Origin: Rhodocollybia butyracea
Taxonomy: Eukaryota > Basidiomycota > Agaricomycetes > Agaricales > Omphalotaceae
DNA length: 64,000 nt
Reading direction: 5' to 3'
Assembly (NCBI GenBank): GCA_015501585.1
Contig: JADNRY010000310.1
Span: 1-64,000, forward strand
Below the pieces are notes generated by a model. That model worked only from the letters and a program-made list of their open reading frames with translations, had not been told where the DNA came from and ran no database searches. This document shows positions 54,485-64,000 of this stretch, piece after piece. Every line of letters starts with the position of its first letter. Position 1 is the stretch's first letter. The position numbers were made by a program, and so were the translations under genes.

Positions 54485-54800
54485 TTGTTGTATCAGTGTT
54501 AAGTTAGGGCCTTGTACTCAAGTCAACCTGAAGTTGGGGCTTGAGTAGGCCTTATACTCAAGTCAACCTGAAGTTGGCTTATGTACTCAAGTTAACTCAG
54601 GTTGACTTGAGTCAACCTGAAGTTGAGGCTTGAGTAGGCTTTGTACTCAAGCCAACTCAAGTCAACTCAAGTCAACCTGAAGTTGGCATATGTACTCAAG
54701 TTAACTCAGGTTAGCTCAAGTCAGCCTGAAGTCAGGATAAGTACTCAAGTCAGCTCAAGTCAGCTCAAGGATTTTAGACTTTTCCTGATGTTTTAACCTG
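54485..54800. repeat. ACTCAAGTCAACCTGAAGTTG word array
   Basis: TACTCAAGTCAACCTGAAGT is repeated in altered forms about six times, and the segment ends CTTTTCCTGAT. Same vocabulary and terminus as 29578-29900 and 34017-34287. Probably a MITE of the CAGGAAAAG group. Confidence 0.6.
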
Positions 54801-55030
54801 TGCTCAAAGGATTCTGCCTCAATCCTTACAGTGAGACTCATACCAACACATATAGCCACATATAACTTGCTACATGCTAGGTGGAGGCATGAGCTTCTCA
54901 GCCAAGGCATAGTACATAGAGAATAGCATGCTCCAGCCCTTATTTGAGCAAAAAAAAATTATCCTTAACCTCCCCACAAATACTTTGTCTTTTTTGTCTT
55001 CTTCCAAGTACCTCAAGTACTTCAAGCAAG

Positions 55031-55321
55031 TAAGGATGGACACAAGTCTGGTTCCTAACCAGTGATCCACAGATTTGACCTGTGGAAATACCTGTCTGAC
55101 CCATTTCCACAAGTCTGGGTCAGTCACAGGTCATCCTTTTGGACCTTGTAAAGTACATTTTAGGTGTGAATACCCGCAGGTAGACCTGCATGACCCGGAT
55201 CTGGTGGATCCAGGTACCTGTTTCTCACAGGTCCAGGTCTGTCACAGTTCTGGATTATTTTCCGCCGGTACCTGCACAGTGGATCTGGGTTGTCTGGGAT
55301 CTGGACTCATGTCCATCTCTA
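55031..55321. mobile_element. GGATGGACA-family MITE
   Basis: Ends TAAGGATGGACACAAGTC and GGACTCATGTCCATCTCTA. Interior as in 6797-7134 (GATCTGGTGGATCCAGGTAC). Flanks CAAGCAAG and CTTGCAAC do not match as a direct repeat, so the target duplication is lost or altered. Confidence 0.75.
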
Positions 55322-55359
55322 CTTGCAACTTGTTAGAATTTTCTAAAATGCTACTTGCT

Positions 55360-55478
55360 ACCCATATGGATCTGTGGGAAACAGATATCCGGATCCGCAA
55401 GTAGCAATACTTGTGAGTATTCCCACGCCAATACTTGTGGGTACTTGCCAGCAATCTGGACTCGTGGACATCTTTAAG
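55360..55478. mobile_element. Short GGATGGACA-family fragment
   Basis: AATACTTGTG(A/G)GTA words twice, ending CTGGACTCGTGGACATCTTTAA, a variant right end of the family. Confidence 0.5.
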
Positions 55479-55623
55479 TGTAATGACAAAAAGCTTCAAA
55501 TTGCTTTTGACCTATCTTATTGATTTTTGGTTGAGATTGACCCTGCTCAGCAAGTTGAGCAGCATTGCAAAGTAGCATTGTACTTTGACATACTTTCTCA
55601 ATATAATCATACATAGAAGTTTC

Positions 55624-55787
55624 TAAAGATGGACATGAGTCCCGGTTATACTCCAGTACCGGTGGGTCTAACCCGTGGGAATACCTGCGAACCTGCGACC
55701 GGTTCCCACGGGTGTGCACCCGGTCACAGGTCGCACCTTTTTGCGCCGGTTACCGGTTACCGGAACCGGGACTCGTGTCCATCCTTA
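55624..55787. mobile_element. Compact GGATGGACA-family MITE (164 bp)
   Basis: Ends TAAAGATGGACATGAGTCCC and GGGACTCGTGTCCATCCTTA. The flanks GAAGTTTC and GAAGTTTA agree at 7 of 8 positions (or AGAAGTTT at 8 of 8 if shifted one base), again an 8-bp hAT-type duplication. The interior reads through GGTTACCGG/CCGGTAACC palindromes. Confidence 0.8.
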
Positions 55788-55870
55788 GAAGTTTATCATC
55801 CACCATTTTATCCAGCATAGCACCAAAACTATTCAAACAAAAAAAAGAGAAAACCCAGACAAAATGGCAT

Positions 55871-57432
55871 TTATGCAGTGTTAACTGTGGCTATATCTAT
55901 CTCAACCTCTTTCATGTTTTGAAGCTCAATCAAGCTCAAATCCCTTGTATCTGACCCACAGATAGCATTAGAGGTATGTCCTCTCTGAACATGAAAGGAA
56001 CAAGCATCCCTTGAAGAAGTGACAATGTTTTCAGTAATGCTTCTTCCAATACAAGTACGGAAAATGATCAGGGTTGGTGCAATGCCCTAGCAGCTGATTA
56101 TAAATACCATGTATTTCATACTGAAGATTTGAGCACTTACTGCCATTTGCATTACAACTGGGAGCATATCCACTGGGATGGCAATGGAATCTTGAAATTT
56201 CACAGTGGTGGCAAGGGCAAGCAAAGACAATGGATACAGTATTCCACACTCAATGCTTTGAATTATGTTTTCTGTTAACTTAGCACATTTCAATGGAGGA
56301 ACATGATTCACATACACAGTAGCAACTGTTTTGCTATATTTTTGACCCCTAGAACCATTACCCCCAAGGTCTGCCCTTATGCGCATATATGCCCACTGGA
56401 TTCGTCCAGCTAGTCATGGTGTCAGCATTCAAGATCCTAATACTGTCTGGATCGACACACCAAGCATGATTGTAAGCACCAAGTTAACCCCTGCCATAGT
56501 ATAGAAAAATCCAGGAGAAATAGCAATCCCTGTCTCTTCTAAATCAAAATTAGCTGAAATAGTAGTGTTGGAAAATCCTTTTGTTCTCAGGATATCACTT
56601 GCAAGTCCCACCGCTAGGATCTGTGACTTATTGCATATTCTCTCTTTGTGCATAACAAAACTTACCATTAGTTGCCAAAGATGCTATTGTCGGGAGCACT
56701 ATGATCCAAAGTCTTGATTCCCAAATGATGTAGATTCGATGAATCTACATCAAGGTAAAGGAGTTAAGGATAGAGGGGTAAGCCCTATTAAGCCCATCAT
56801 AACTTACAAGGAGGGAGTCTACCAGAGTACTAGTTGCATATCAACATGACTGAGAAATGCAGTTGAACCAAAAGATGACTTACTTTGCTACTACTATACT
56901 TGTGTAGCTAAAGCCCCTGAGAATAAAAAACATGACTTAATTGAGCATAGCAATAATAATAGACTCCTACTAGGACCTACACCAAAGCAGTTTGAGTTTC
57001 ATTTTCAGTGAAAAATTCAATAAACGCAAGAACATCATCTTGAGTTCTCATAGTCTCGTACAAGACAACAAGGTCTCGAAGACTACTAGAAATACTGGTG
57101 ATACTGCCAGGTGCTGTGACCAGAAACAAAGATATTGTCCAGGCAAGGTGGGATTTCCATCGTGGAATATTTTTTACTGTGCAGAGAAAATATACAGAAA
57201 TCCCAAAAAGTAGAGTGTAGAATCCTATAAAGTGTGTGAATTCAGTGCTTGTGTCCAGCACAATTGGGGGTCAGGATCACCAAAAAATGCCATCGTTAGC
57301 TGCATTAAAGAGAATCAATTAGCCATGTTAATAGCAGTGAAATCAATAAACACATGCAGCCAAAGAAATAACTGGGGCCAGCACCGCATTTTGTACTGAA
57401 AACACAGAGGCTTCTGAAAGACTGGTGGCCAT
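55871..57432 (-). CDS. Multi-pass membrane protein, basidiomycete type (nine exons)
   Basis: By-eye exons on the minus strand: 57352-57432, 57281-57299, 56981-57224, 56884-56916, 56808-56829, 56666-56744, 56461-56613, 56141-56409, 55871-56086. This gives 1116 nt and 371 aa, with all junctions in phase and introns of 51-64 bp. The start is MATSLSEASVFS at 57432 and the stop is TAA at 55871. Hydrophobic stretches suggest about seven membrane passes: SLAACLTMAFFGFYTLLFGI, HLAWTISLFLVTA, VVANTLVDSLLIHRIYIIW, RLWIIVLPTIASLA, GFFYTMAGVNLVLTIML, GILYPLSLLALAT and the ending VVMQMAGIAPTLIIFRT. The plan (IYxxW followed by IIVLP, a late RIQW loop, GIAPTLI) matches a large family of uncharacterised mushroom membrane proteins. 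The two very short exons (19 and 22 nt) are the least sure. An in-frame 39-nt intron after KTVAT is possible. Confidence 0.75.
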
Positions 57433-57439
57433 GGGAGGT

Positions 57440-58170
57440 GCGTGGAATGGCAATCAAAGTCAAAGTCAACCACTTAAATAACAAAGATATATTAATTAAA
57501 ATCACACTTGATCAAAAGAAGGTGATGGGGGTTCAACTGGAGTCGTTGGACTAGTGCAAGCAGGAGATCATGAGGTGCCACCACAGATGAATCAATATTG
57601 ACATACAACACTGTTCCCGCACTGGCAGTGCCATGAGGGCCTCGTGCACAGACCGACTCAATTGGAATGGGACTTCACGCCAATATCGTGCAAATTGAGA
57701 TGGCAAAGCAAAGGCAACAAAGATCATCATCAATATAGATGCAGAGGTATCCACCAAGTGATTGGGGCAAAGGGGTACTATCTCAAGATAGATCTGGAGC
57801 CTACATAAGGAGCAAGCACAATGAGTGGTAAGTAAAAGTACATATGTGCATTGTGCAATAATGACTACAAATGTAGGGAGGAGTCGGAACAAGATTGAGG
57901 AAAACCTGTGGTACATAGCCCACATAACCCCAAAGCATCTAGATTGATTGGAACAAAGTCATTTTTTCCGAGGACTGATCTCTGATGATACGGCATAGGC
58001 AAATGCCTGTGTAAGTATTTGGTAAGTATTCTTCATCTCATGACCATGGTATGCGAATGGGCAGTATACTTGGGAGTCCTTCAAGTGATAGTTGAAGAGA
58101 AATTTGTGGATATAAGAGTTGGAATTTGAGTTTGATTTGAAGGAGTATGGCTATCCGAAGCAAGCCTGGA
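57440..58170 (-). other. Upstream region with unassigned hydrophobic frame
   Basis: A minus frame at 57551-57925 (124 codons, LFRLLPTFVVIIAQCTYVLL, ASILMMIFVAFALP) is hydrophobic but could not be joined in frame to the downstream gene. It may be a 5' exon of it, a fragment of another membrane protein, or chance. Confidence 0.3.
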
Positions 58171-58189
58171 GGACTTAAATGTCAAATAT

Positions 58190-58275
58190 GGAAAGCAAGA
58201 AGGGCCTGCCACGTCGGATCATCATTTTTGACGTAGCCGAACTGATGGTGCCAAATCGGGACATGGACCTCGGGC
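58190..58275 (-). repeat. Inverted repeat, left arm (2.2 kb apart)
   Basis: GGAAAGCAAGAAGGGCCTGC through ACGTAGCCGAACTGATGG to GCCAAATCGGGACATGG matches the reverse complement of 60305-60420. It may be the TIR of an element 58180-60425, since the arms point outward from a 2-kb interior. No target duplication was found. Confidence 0.65.
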
Positions 58276-60304
58276 ACTCATTGTAATTATGTAAATCTAA
58301 TCCTATTTATTTATCGCCGCCGTTTACAAATATCTTCTCGTTACTCTCTTCGTTGAATGCCCTAAGTTAAGAATACAAGGCTAAAATACAAGGCTAAGTG
58401 CCCTGTGTATGCTGGAACAGATAGAACGTGTCGCGTCCACCTGTCCATCACTGGAGCCAGGCCACGTGATGGAAAGTACACTAGATTAGCCTGTACATAG
58501 CATAGTAGCTTAACCTAATACTACCAGCTTTACCGCTAGCCAGCGAGCCTTGGGCATACTGGCAGTGGACCCCTTCCTCTCTAATACTTACCCATGACTA
58601 TTCAATACCGTCGGAAACAATAATCAAAGCACTACCCATATACTTAGTACTGTTTCCGAGTCTTCCAATTAGTACTCTCAGCAGAGCTACATGATACAAA
58701 ATGCAAGGCCAGCTTCAAAAAAAATCACAGCCTGATGAACCGGATCCTGAAATGTGATGAGTTTAACTAATATGCCCACTAAATCTGAAGTCATAATTGC
58801 CTGCAGGTCCAGTAATAGAAACTTGTGCTCAAAGTTAATTGTAGTCCAGCCATGATCCTTGCCATGATCTCCAGTACTTGTGTCACTATTTTAAACTAAA
58901 CTGAAAAATCTGTGCAGATCTCAGTTCTCTTCTAGCTCTCAAACAAACATCTCCATATTCTGTAGTCATTCTTCTCCCTTGTGAAACTAGTTAACTCGCT
59001 ATCCCCGACTCCAGTGACACATCGAGTGAAACAACTGCCAGGGTGCAAAGCCAAATCTACTCTATATTAAGTACAATGACTCGGTAAAGTAATTTAGCGA
59101 ATGATAAAGGAAAAATACTTATTTAGTACCGACGGAATACGGATAGAGAAAGGGAGAAACATTGCCCATGCGTGAATGTGATAGCGGGAGCCAAACTCCC
59201 CTGACACAGACCATACAGATAGTCGACATCCCTGTAGGCTGTCATGAGCACAGTACCTTTTATCAGCCAGTCAGTGACAGAACAGCTGGTAAATACTTTG
59301 CTGTGGTCATGGCAAGTGTGATTTGCCAGACTACATATACAGTTGTGCATGTAGTTGGCATGTAGCATGACTTGTAAGTAAGTACTATGGATTTACAGAC
59401 TTACTAAATAGGTAAGTAATAGTTACTTATTTCGATAAATCATTTATTCATTTTAAACTTCTTACTTGTATTTAAAGGACTAATTACTTAAAACGAGTCC
59501 TTGGACTCTTTCATCACCTTCTAATAAGCCTTATCATCTCTCTAGTACTTGCGCACTTGTTGGTACTTGTAATCCCATAAGATCTCACTAGAAGACCTAT
59601 TCTCACTTAGAATACTTCGGGCCTTGCTTTGAAACTTTCCCACCTTGAATAGATTGGACTTGGTTCAAGTGTATACATGAGCTGGCTCAAACTAGTGGAT
59701 GCTGACCTTCCCTCGAAAATTGAAGGTCAGAGTGGCTAGTCTAGACTGGCCCTCCTACACGGGAGGCGCAAGCCACAGGAGGAGGGGCCGCCCACTTTCC
59801 CAGTCCAGCACCTCTACTACCTCCGAGTCGGTCCTCACCAGTGTCCCAACGGTGTCACATTGGGTCTCACTTATACGCTTGCCGCTGTGCAGTGATATCA
59901 CCCCCCTGGTCTTCAACCATCCCCGGCAAAAATGCTGGGTCTTCACGGCGGCCCCGTCTTGGGCCCGTCACTTCACTATTTGAAACTCTTCAGTTTCTCT
60001 TAACCAATAGTTAGCTTACTTATCACACATTTACCAACACGAGTTGTTGTACAGTTGTGTACACTGAAGTTAGATTACTTTTCAAGTTCACAGCTGTTTC
60101 CAAAACTTCCTGGCAGAGCATCGACATAGCAAGTTGTACTTGGATGAACTATAACAGTCTAACAGATACCCGATGAATGTGAGGCCATAGCATTAGTTAT
60201 TTAGCATTAACAGTGATAGACTAGCTTAAGGAATTATTGACTTCTTAATTGACGACAAGAACAGTGCTGATAAATAAATAGCAGTAGATTTACATAATTA
60301 TTCC
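58276..60304. other. Interior between the inverted repeats, no gene recognised
   Basis: A GC-richer block (59700-59970) has short open frames on both strands without recognisable motifs. TTACTTAT-type words cluster at 59370-59460. No transposase was recognised. Confidence 0.35.
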
Positions 60305-60420
60305 AGGTGCCCGAGGTCCGTGTCCCGAGGTCCGTGTCCCGAGGTCCGTGTCCCGATTTGGCACCATCAGTTCGGCTACGTCAAAAACCATGATCCGACG
60401 TGGCAGGCCCTTCTTGCTTT
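60305..60420 (+). repeat. Inverted repeat, right arm with 14-bp triplication
   Basis: The partner of 58190-58275. Here the 14-mer GTCCCGAGGTCCGT is repeated in tandem three times (60308-60352), against a single copy in the left arm. Confidence 0.7.
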
Positions 60421-60595
60421 CCATAGTCAGAAGCCATTCTCGATTCTCAAGCTATCCATGACTCCAATGAGTGATACCACTTCTCTCCCAGTTGGCTACA
60501 AACAGTAACTCTGCAGCGCAACGTGCCAGTGGAATGTACTTGGGAAAATAAGCCGTTTCCGATTGTGCGGCTCCGCGGTGTTAGCGAAGGGATAA

Positions 60596-60946
60596 TCAAA
60601 GGGCAGGGGGAAGCGAGCAGCGGCGAGCAGGCGTGGATTCCAGGAACCAGTGCGTATGAGCCAATGTAATTTTTGAAAGATCCATACTTTCATCAATGAG
60701 AAGCAAGAGCAGTATTCGGGGTATGATGCCTAAAAATAGTAGGAATAAAATAAAAAATCCACATTTCCCAGTAGATAAGAGACTCATACTAGCACTGGTC
60801 ACTAGTCCTTTTACATAGTCTCCTATAAGCAGACAGAACACGACGATCAATAAACTGATGTTTTTACATTCCCCACCTCTGCGAAGATGCTCTGGCTGAG
60901 TCTGCCACAACAATCTCTTGGGAAATTCTGAACTGGGCAAGGGCAA
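60596..60946 (-). CDS. Possible small spliced protein, unrecognised
   Basis: A minus frame begins near 60946 (MPLPSSEFPKRLLWQTQPEH). A 54-bp intron-like segment from GTGGGG to TCTGCTTATAG would join HLRRG to DYVKGLVTSASMSLLSTG in phase. Downstream is strongly hydrophobic (FFILFLLFLGIIPRILLLLL). No family was recognised. It may be a fragment of a membrane protein or non-coding. Confidence 0.3.
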   Translation of the reverse strand: MPLPSSEFPKRLLWQTQPEHLRRGGECKNISLLIVVFCLLIGDYVKGLVTSASMSLLSTGKCGFFILFLLFLGIIPRILLLLLIDESMDLSKITLAHTHWFLESTPARRCSLPPAL

Positions 60947-61119
60947 TAGCTTGGGACGAATGCATATAAGTAGTACACGATAACAACGATTAACAACAAC
61001 GAAAGGGGTTTCTTTTTTGTTCTTTTACTCCGTGCGGACAGGGCGTCTAGTAGCGGTCCGAGCGCCTATTTTTGTTCTACTTACCTTTGGTCTTTTATCT
61101 AACCATATTGTTATTCTCG

Positions 61120-61932
61120 ATGCCTGGACCAGGAAAGAAAACTGCAACAAAAAAGAAAAACACTGCCACCCCGCCTCCTTCAACATCGATAGCGCAGAAG
61201 GATGGAACAGAGTCGTCGATGTTTTGTGCGAGCACTTTAAAATTCCAGGTAAAGTCGAAAATTACAGGCCAAACAAGAAACTAAGTTGTATTAGATCTGA
61301 GTAGTAGAGGCGGATTGAAACGCGTTCATTCCAATTTTGACACGGTTTGGCGGCGTCTGGATGCTTATACCAAATATGCAAGAAACGCGAGGATCCAGGG
61401 TGAATAGTCGGAATGTACGCTAAAATGTGTCCAGATGCGATTCTAAGGGACAAGTTGTTCGAACGAGGTAAGCAGCCCCTTTGTGGGCTTTTTAAATAAC
61501 CTGCTAACGCTCAAAAAAAGGTTTTCTTTCAAAACTCGTACCACTGCTTCAGGTGGCACCGTGTCGATATCTCGCTCTCCGTTCGCTGTCTAGCGTTGCT
61601 CACCATGGATCTGAGCAAGTCTTCCTGGAACTTGCTAAACTGACTCCATTGTTGAATTTCTCGAAGAATATCCAGATGATAATACCATATCCGAACTCGT
61701 GAACACCATCCTCTCTCATTCCCTCGTTCCTATCCAACTCAAAATCAACATACGTTCCAAGCTCGAGACCAACACCCAACCTCAAGCCACCCTCTTGCGG
61801 CCCCTCGATATGACCCGTTTGATAAAGCAAGTCACATTGCAAATGAAAAACCCACTGCCACTCATTTCCTCCTTACAAAGAGAAACGCCTTGATCCGCCT
61901 CGTATGGCCGGAAGTGATCAAGTCGTTCCAGG
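61120..61932 (+). pseudogene. Armadillo-like/MYND-associated agaricomycete protein, frameshifted
   Basis: ATG at 61120 gives MPGPGKKTATKKKNTATPPP. After a shift near 61185 the frame continues GWNRVVDVLCEHFKIP, a 46-bp intron (61249-61294), SSRGGLKRVHSNFDTVWRRL, a shift near 61408, IVGMYAKMCPDAILRDKLFE, a 53-bp intron (61468-61520), FLSKLVPLLQVAPCRYLALR, a shift near 61665, EYPDDNTISELVNTILSHSL, and a last piece shifted near 61860 that ends at a GTGAGT donor (61933). This order matches a helical-repeat protein widespread in agaricomycetes that often ends in a MYND zinc finger. No MYND part was seen downstream. Both introns and their phases survive, so breakage is recent, or the shifts are base-calling errors. 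Confidence 0.65.
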
Positions 61933-62911
61933 TGAGTTACATAGTCTCAGCTGAGACACGCGCACATTCGAGCGGCAGTCCGAATATTACTTTAGCCTGG
62001 TGAGAGAGTCCCTCAGCTCGATCTTCTCTCTGTCTTGTCAGGTATGTTTTTTCCTTTCTTGTACATTAGTTGAGCTCAGTCTTTTCCATGTCTCGCCAGT
62101 TTTCTTCCAGCATAACCCACCATTCATGTACTCACATCCGAGTCCTTCTCTATTTTAAGTACTTTTAGCTATGTACTATATGTACCCATTTCTTCGCGTC
62201 TTAATCTATTTTTCGGGCCCGTAGGCCGCAACTTGGCTACTTTCACGGTGGCGATCTTGCGAAAATGATTAGAGTACGTTGATTTCACCCCTTGGTCGCA
62301 GCATGGTATACGTTGGCGTTGTACGAGAGCACATTGAATCGCCCCAGTTGTCGAAATCACCTCATGTTCATATCGAGTGCAGTTCCAGGATAATTATGTA
62401 GACAAGTGAACTCTTGTGTGATGTCCATTTCTAAGGAGCTGCCCATAGCTATAGGAAATTCATTTTAAACCGCGGAAGCTGAAGTTTGCGGTACCATGAA
62501 GTACGCCATGAAGAAATACCACAGGAAGAAGGGGAGAACTAGCTGTATAACGATAGATAGTATAACATTCCGGTTGCTGAGTTAGGTTGAGGGACAAATA
62601 AAGAAACCGAGTTTCAGAGCCGCCTTCGGAACTAGTGAGCTCCTCAACCTAACTAAGTACCCTGACCAGATTTATCAAGTTGTGCTTGAAGATTGTAGAG
62701 TATGGAAAGAACATTCCAGAACAAGCTGGATCTTACCAGCAACAAATGCGATGCGACTGCCTGTGTGAGGTGAGATGGCGGACAACGAGCGTCTTTGTCT
62801 ATAGGAACGGTGGCGGTGGTGTCGAGTACACTGCCCATAGCTGATGGGCAAACAGACTTTATTTCAAGAACATGTGCAAGTGAAAACAAGTGAATTACAA
62901 GTCAACCAACT
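61933..62911. other. Intergenic, no gene recognised
   Basis: Downstream of the frameshifted gene. No exon consistent with a zinc finger was found. A minus frame at 62653-62889 lacks support. Confidence 0.4.
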
Positions 62912-64000
62912 TCAAACAATATACCCATCTACTCCTCGGTATTTTACTACAACTCTAAGTCCAGCCTCGTCAAACTGTCTGAGCAGCTCATACGGCTTCG
63001 TATCCACTGTCCCCGGCAAGTGTAACTCAACCGATCTTAGGCATACGAGACCAAGTTCCCTCGCACTAGATTGATCGGGTAGCCATCGGGAAGCGATAGT
63101 GTCTACGAAGGACGAAGGATCGAAGCCTTGAGCCGTAACCTTCAGTGTTAACTCACGCAGCTTGGGAAGGAGAGGTTCAACCGAGGGACGAAAGGCGCTT
63201 TGTCTCCCGGCGTGTAGGCTTTCAATGAAAGATTTGGAGATGGGATTAGAGGATCGGAGGAGATCTGGAAAGGCAGGATCGTGAATTGAAAGGGTTTCTA
63301 GGGATGAAACTTGTAGTAAGAGTGCCACCATATCCCGATCACTGATATAGAGGCCCTGGATTACAAGACTTGTCAATGAGCAGAGCTGAGACCGCTCAAA
63401 GAATCCATTGATGTGATGAAATGATTGACGAGGGTACTCCACGGCCCCCTCATTCCTCTGCTCCAGCACAAGTTCCGACAAGTTAGGAGTTGTAAGTGAT
63501 GAGATGATACATTCGAGCGAATCATCCAACTTGTCAAATTCGCAGTTTATAACAGCGAGTGAAGACAATGTAGGAAGAATTCGGGAGGATGATTTGAGGC
63601 TGTAACCCTATCCGTATTCCACGCTTGCACTGTGAGAGAATGAAGGTTTGTACAAAGTTCGAGCGCGCGCCAAAAGTTATCCAATTTTAGCGTGGTAGGA
63701 TATCTGAGGTGCGTGAGTGATTTCCAGTTGTTGGTGAGATCCAAGACGTAGTTTACCACTCCATAACGGAACTCAAGAGATTCTAGGGAAGGGGAGGGAA
63801 GGCAGTCCCGACTTGGACATAGAGGGTCCGTACTGAAAGAATATCCGCGAAGTACAAGATGTTTCCAACGGTTGAATTCTCGGGTAAGAAGCTGTAACGA
63901 GGGGCGATTGGGTAGGTGATACCTTTCTTCAATATTAAGGTCAAGGGTCAAAGGACGATCTTTGGATCGATCCAGATAAAGCTGGATAAGCGAACTGAGC
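62912..64000 (-). CDS. F-box/LRR-like protein, 5' end outside the window
   Basis: The frame is open to the right edge (YLDRSKDRPLTLDLNIEERY) and carries leucine-rich, LRR-like spacing: RWKHLVLRGYSF, SLESLEFRYGVV, NWKSLTHLRYP, TNLHSLTVQAW, then PTLSSLAVINCEFDKL, PNLSELVLEQ, LCSLTSLVIQGLYI, SSLETLSIHDPAF, LPKLRELTLKV, and a C-terminal end LRVVVKYRGVDGYIV with stop at 62912. This plan is that of F-box/LRR proteins abundant in agaricomycetes, which select substrates for SCF ubiquitin ligases. The F-box itself would lie outside the window. One base appears missing near 63600 (frame changes between DRVTAS and SSSRILPT), so this copy may be a pseudogene or contain a sequencing error. Confidence 0.65.

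Overview
The window looks like a transposon-rich stretch of a basidiomycete genome, probably an agaricomycete. The reasons are short introns of about 45-65 bp with GTRNGT donors and CTAAC/CTAAG-type branch points, a WD40 protein of the fungal NLR (NACHT-WD40) type, a spliced multi-pass membrane protein of a kind common in mushroom-forming fungi, an F-box/LRR-like gene, and a Ty3/gypsy chromovirus. Nothing bacterial (operons, Shine-Dalgarno sites, CRISPR) is present. No tRNA or rRNA gene was recognised.

Layout. 1-8480: an 11-bp satellite arranged in roughly 132-bp higher-order units. It is interrupted by a 1.3-kb inverted duplication (1-1293 against 5251-6542) that carries gag and LTR remnants, and by MITEs. 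8480-9950: AT-rich, no gene. 9954-12258: intron-containing WD40 gene with 14 full repeats. 12420-22900: nested and broken elements (CACTA-like fragments, a 21-bp minisatellite, an LTR with a remarkable hairpin array, a copia LTR, nested hAT-like elements, a 150-bp tandem repeat). 22640-33850: copies of a long LTR-like repeat, split by a MITE with an 8-bp target duplication, itself split by further insertions. These include a complete small LTR element with one gag-like ORF (23910-25387). 33850-39910: more MITEs, one Harbinger-like and nested. 39915-50257: a 10.3-kb Ty3/gypsy chromovirus with decayed gag-pol on the minus strand and an intact spliced Zn2Cys6 coiled-coil gene on the plus strand. 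50860-53200: TGTACA/CTTGTG palindrome arrays. 53225-54297: a Pack-MULE-like element with a 9-bp target duplication and one gene. 55871-57432: a nine-exon membrane-protein gene (minus). 58190-60420: a large inverted repeat. 61120-61932: a frameshifted gene with intact introns. 62912-64000: an F-box/LRR-like gene running off the right edge.

Host-type genes are few: WD40, membrane protein, armadillo-like remnant and F-box/LRR. Most of the remaining sequence is mobile DNA. Three observations stand out. First, an LTR leader contains eight successive hairpins with a conserved apical loop and co-varying stems. Second, the chromovirus carries an antisense GAL4-type zinc-cluster gene with its own TATA box and intron. 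Third, many unrelated MITE families here are built from iterated short palindromic words. Exon joins and element borders were worked out by eye and are approximate where stated.
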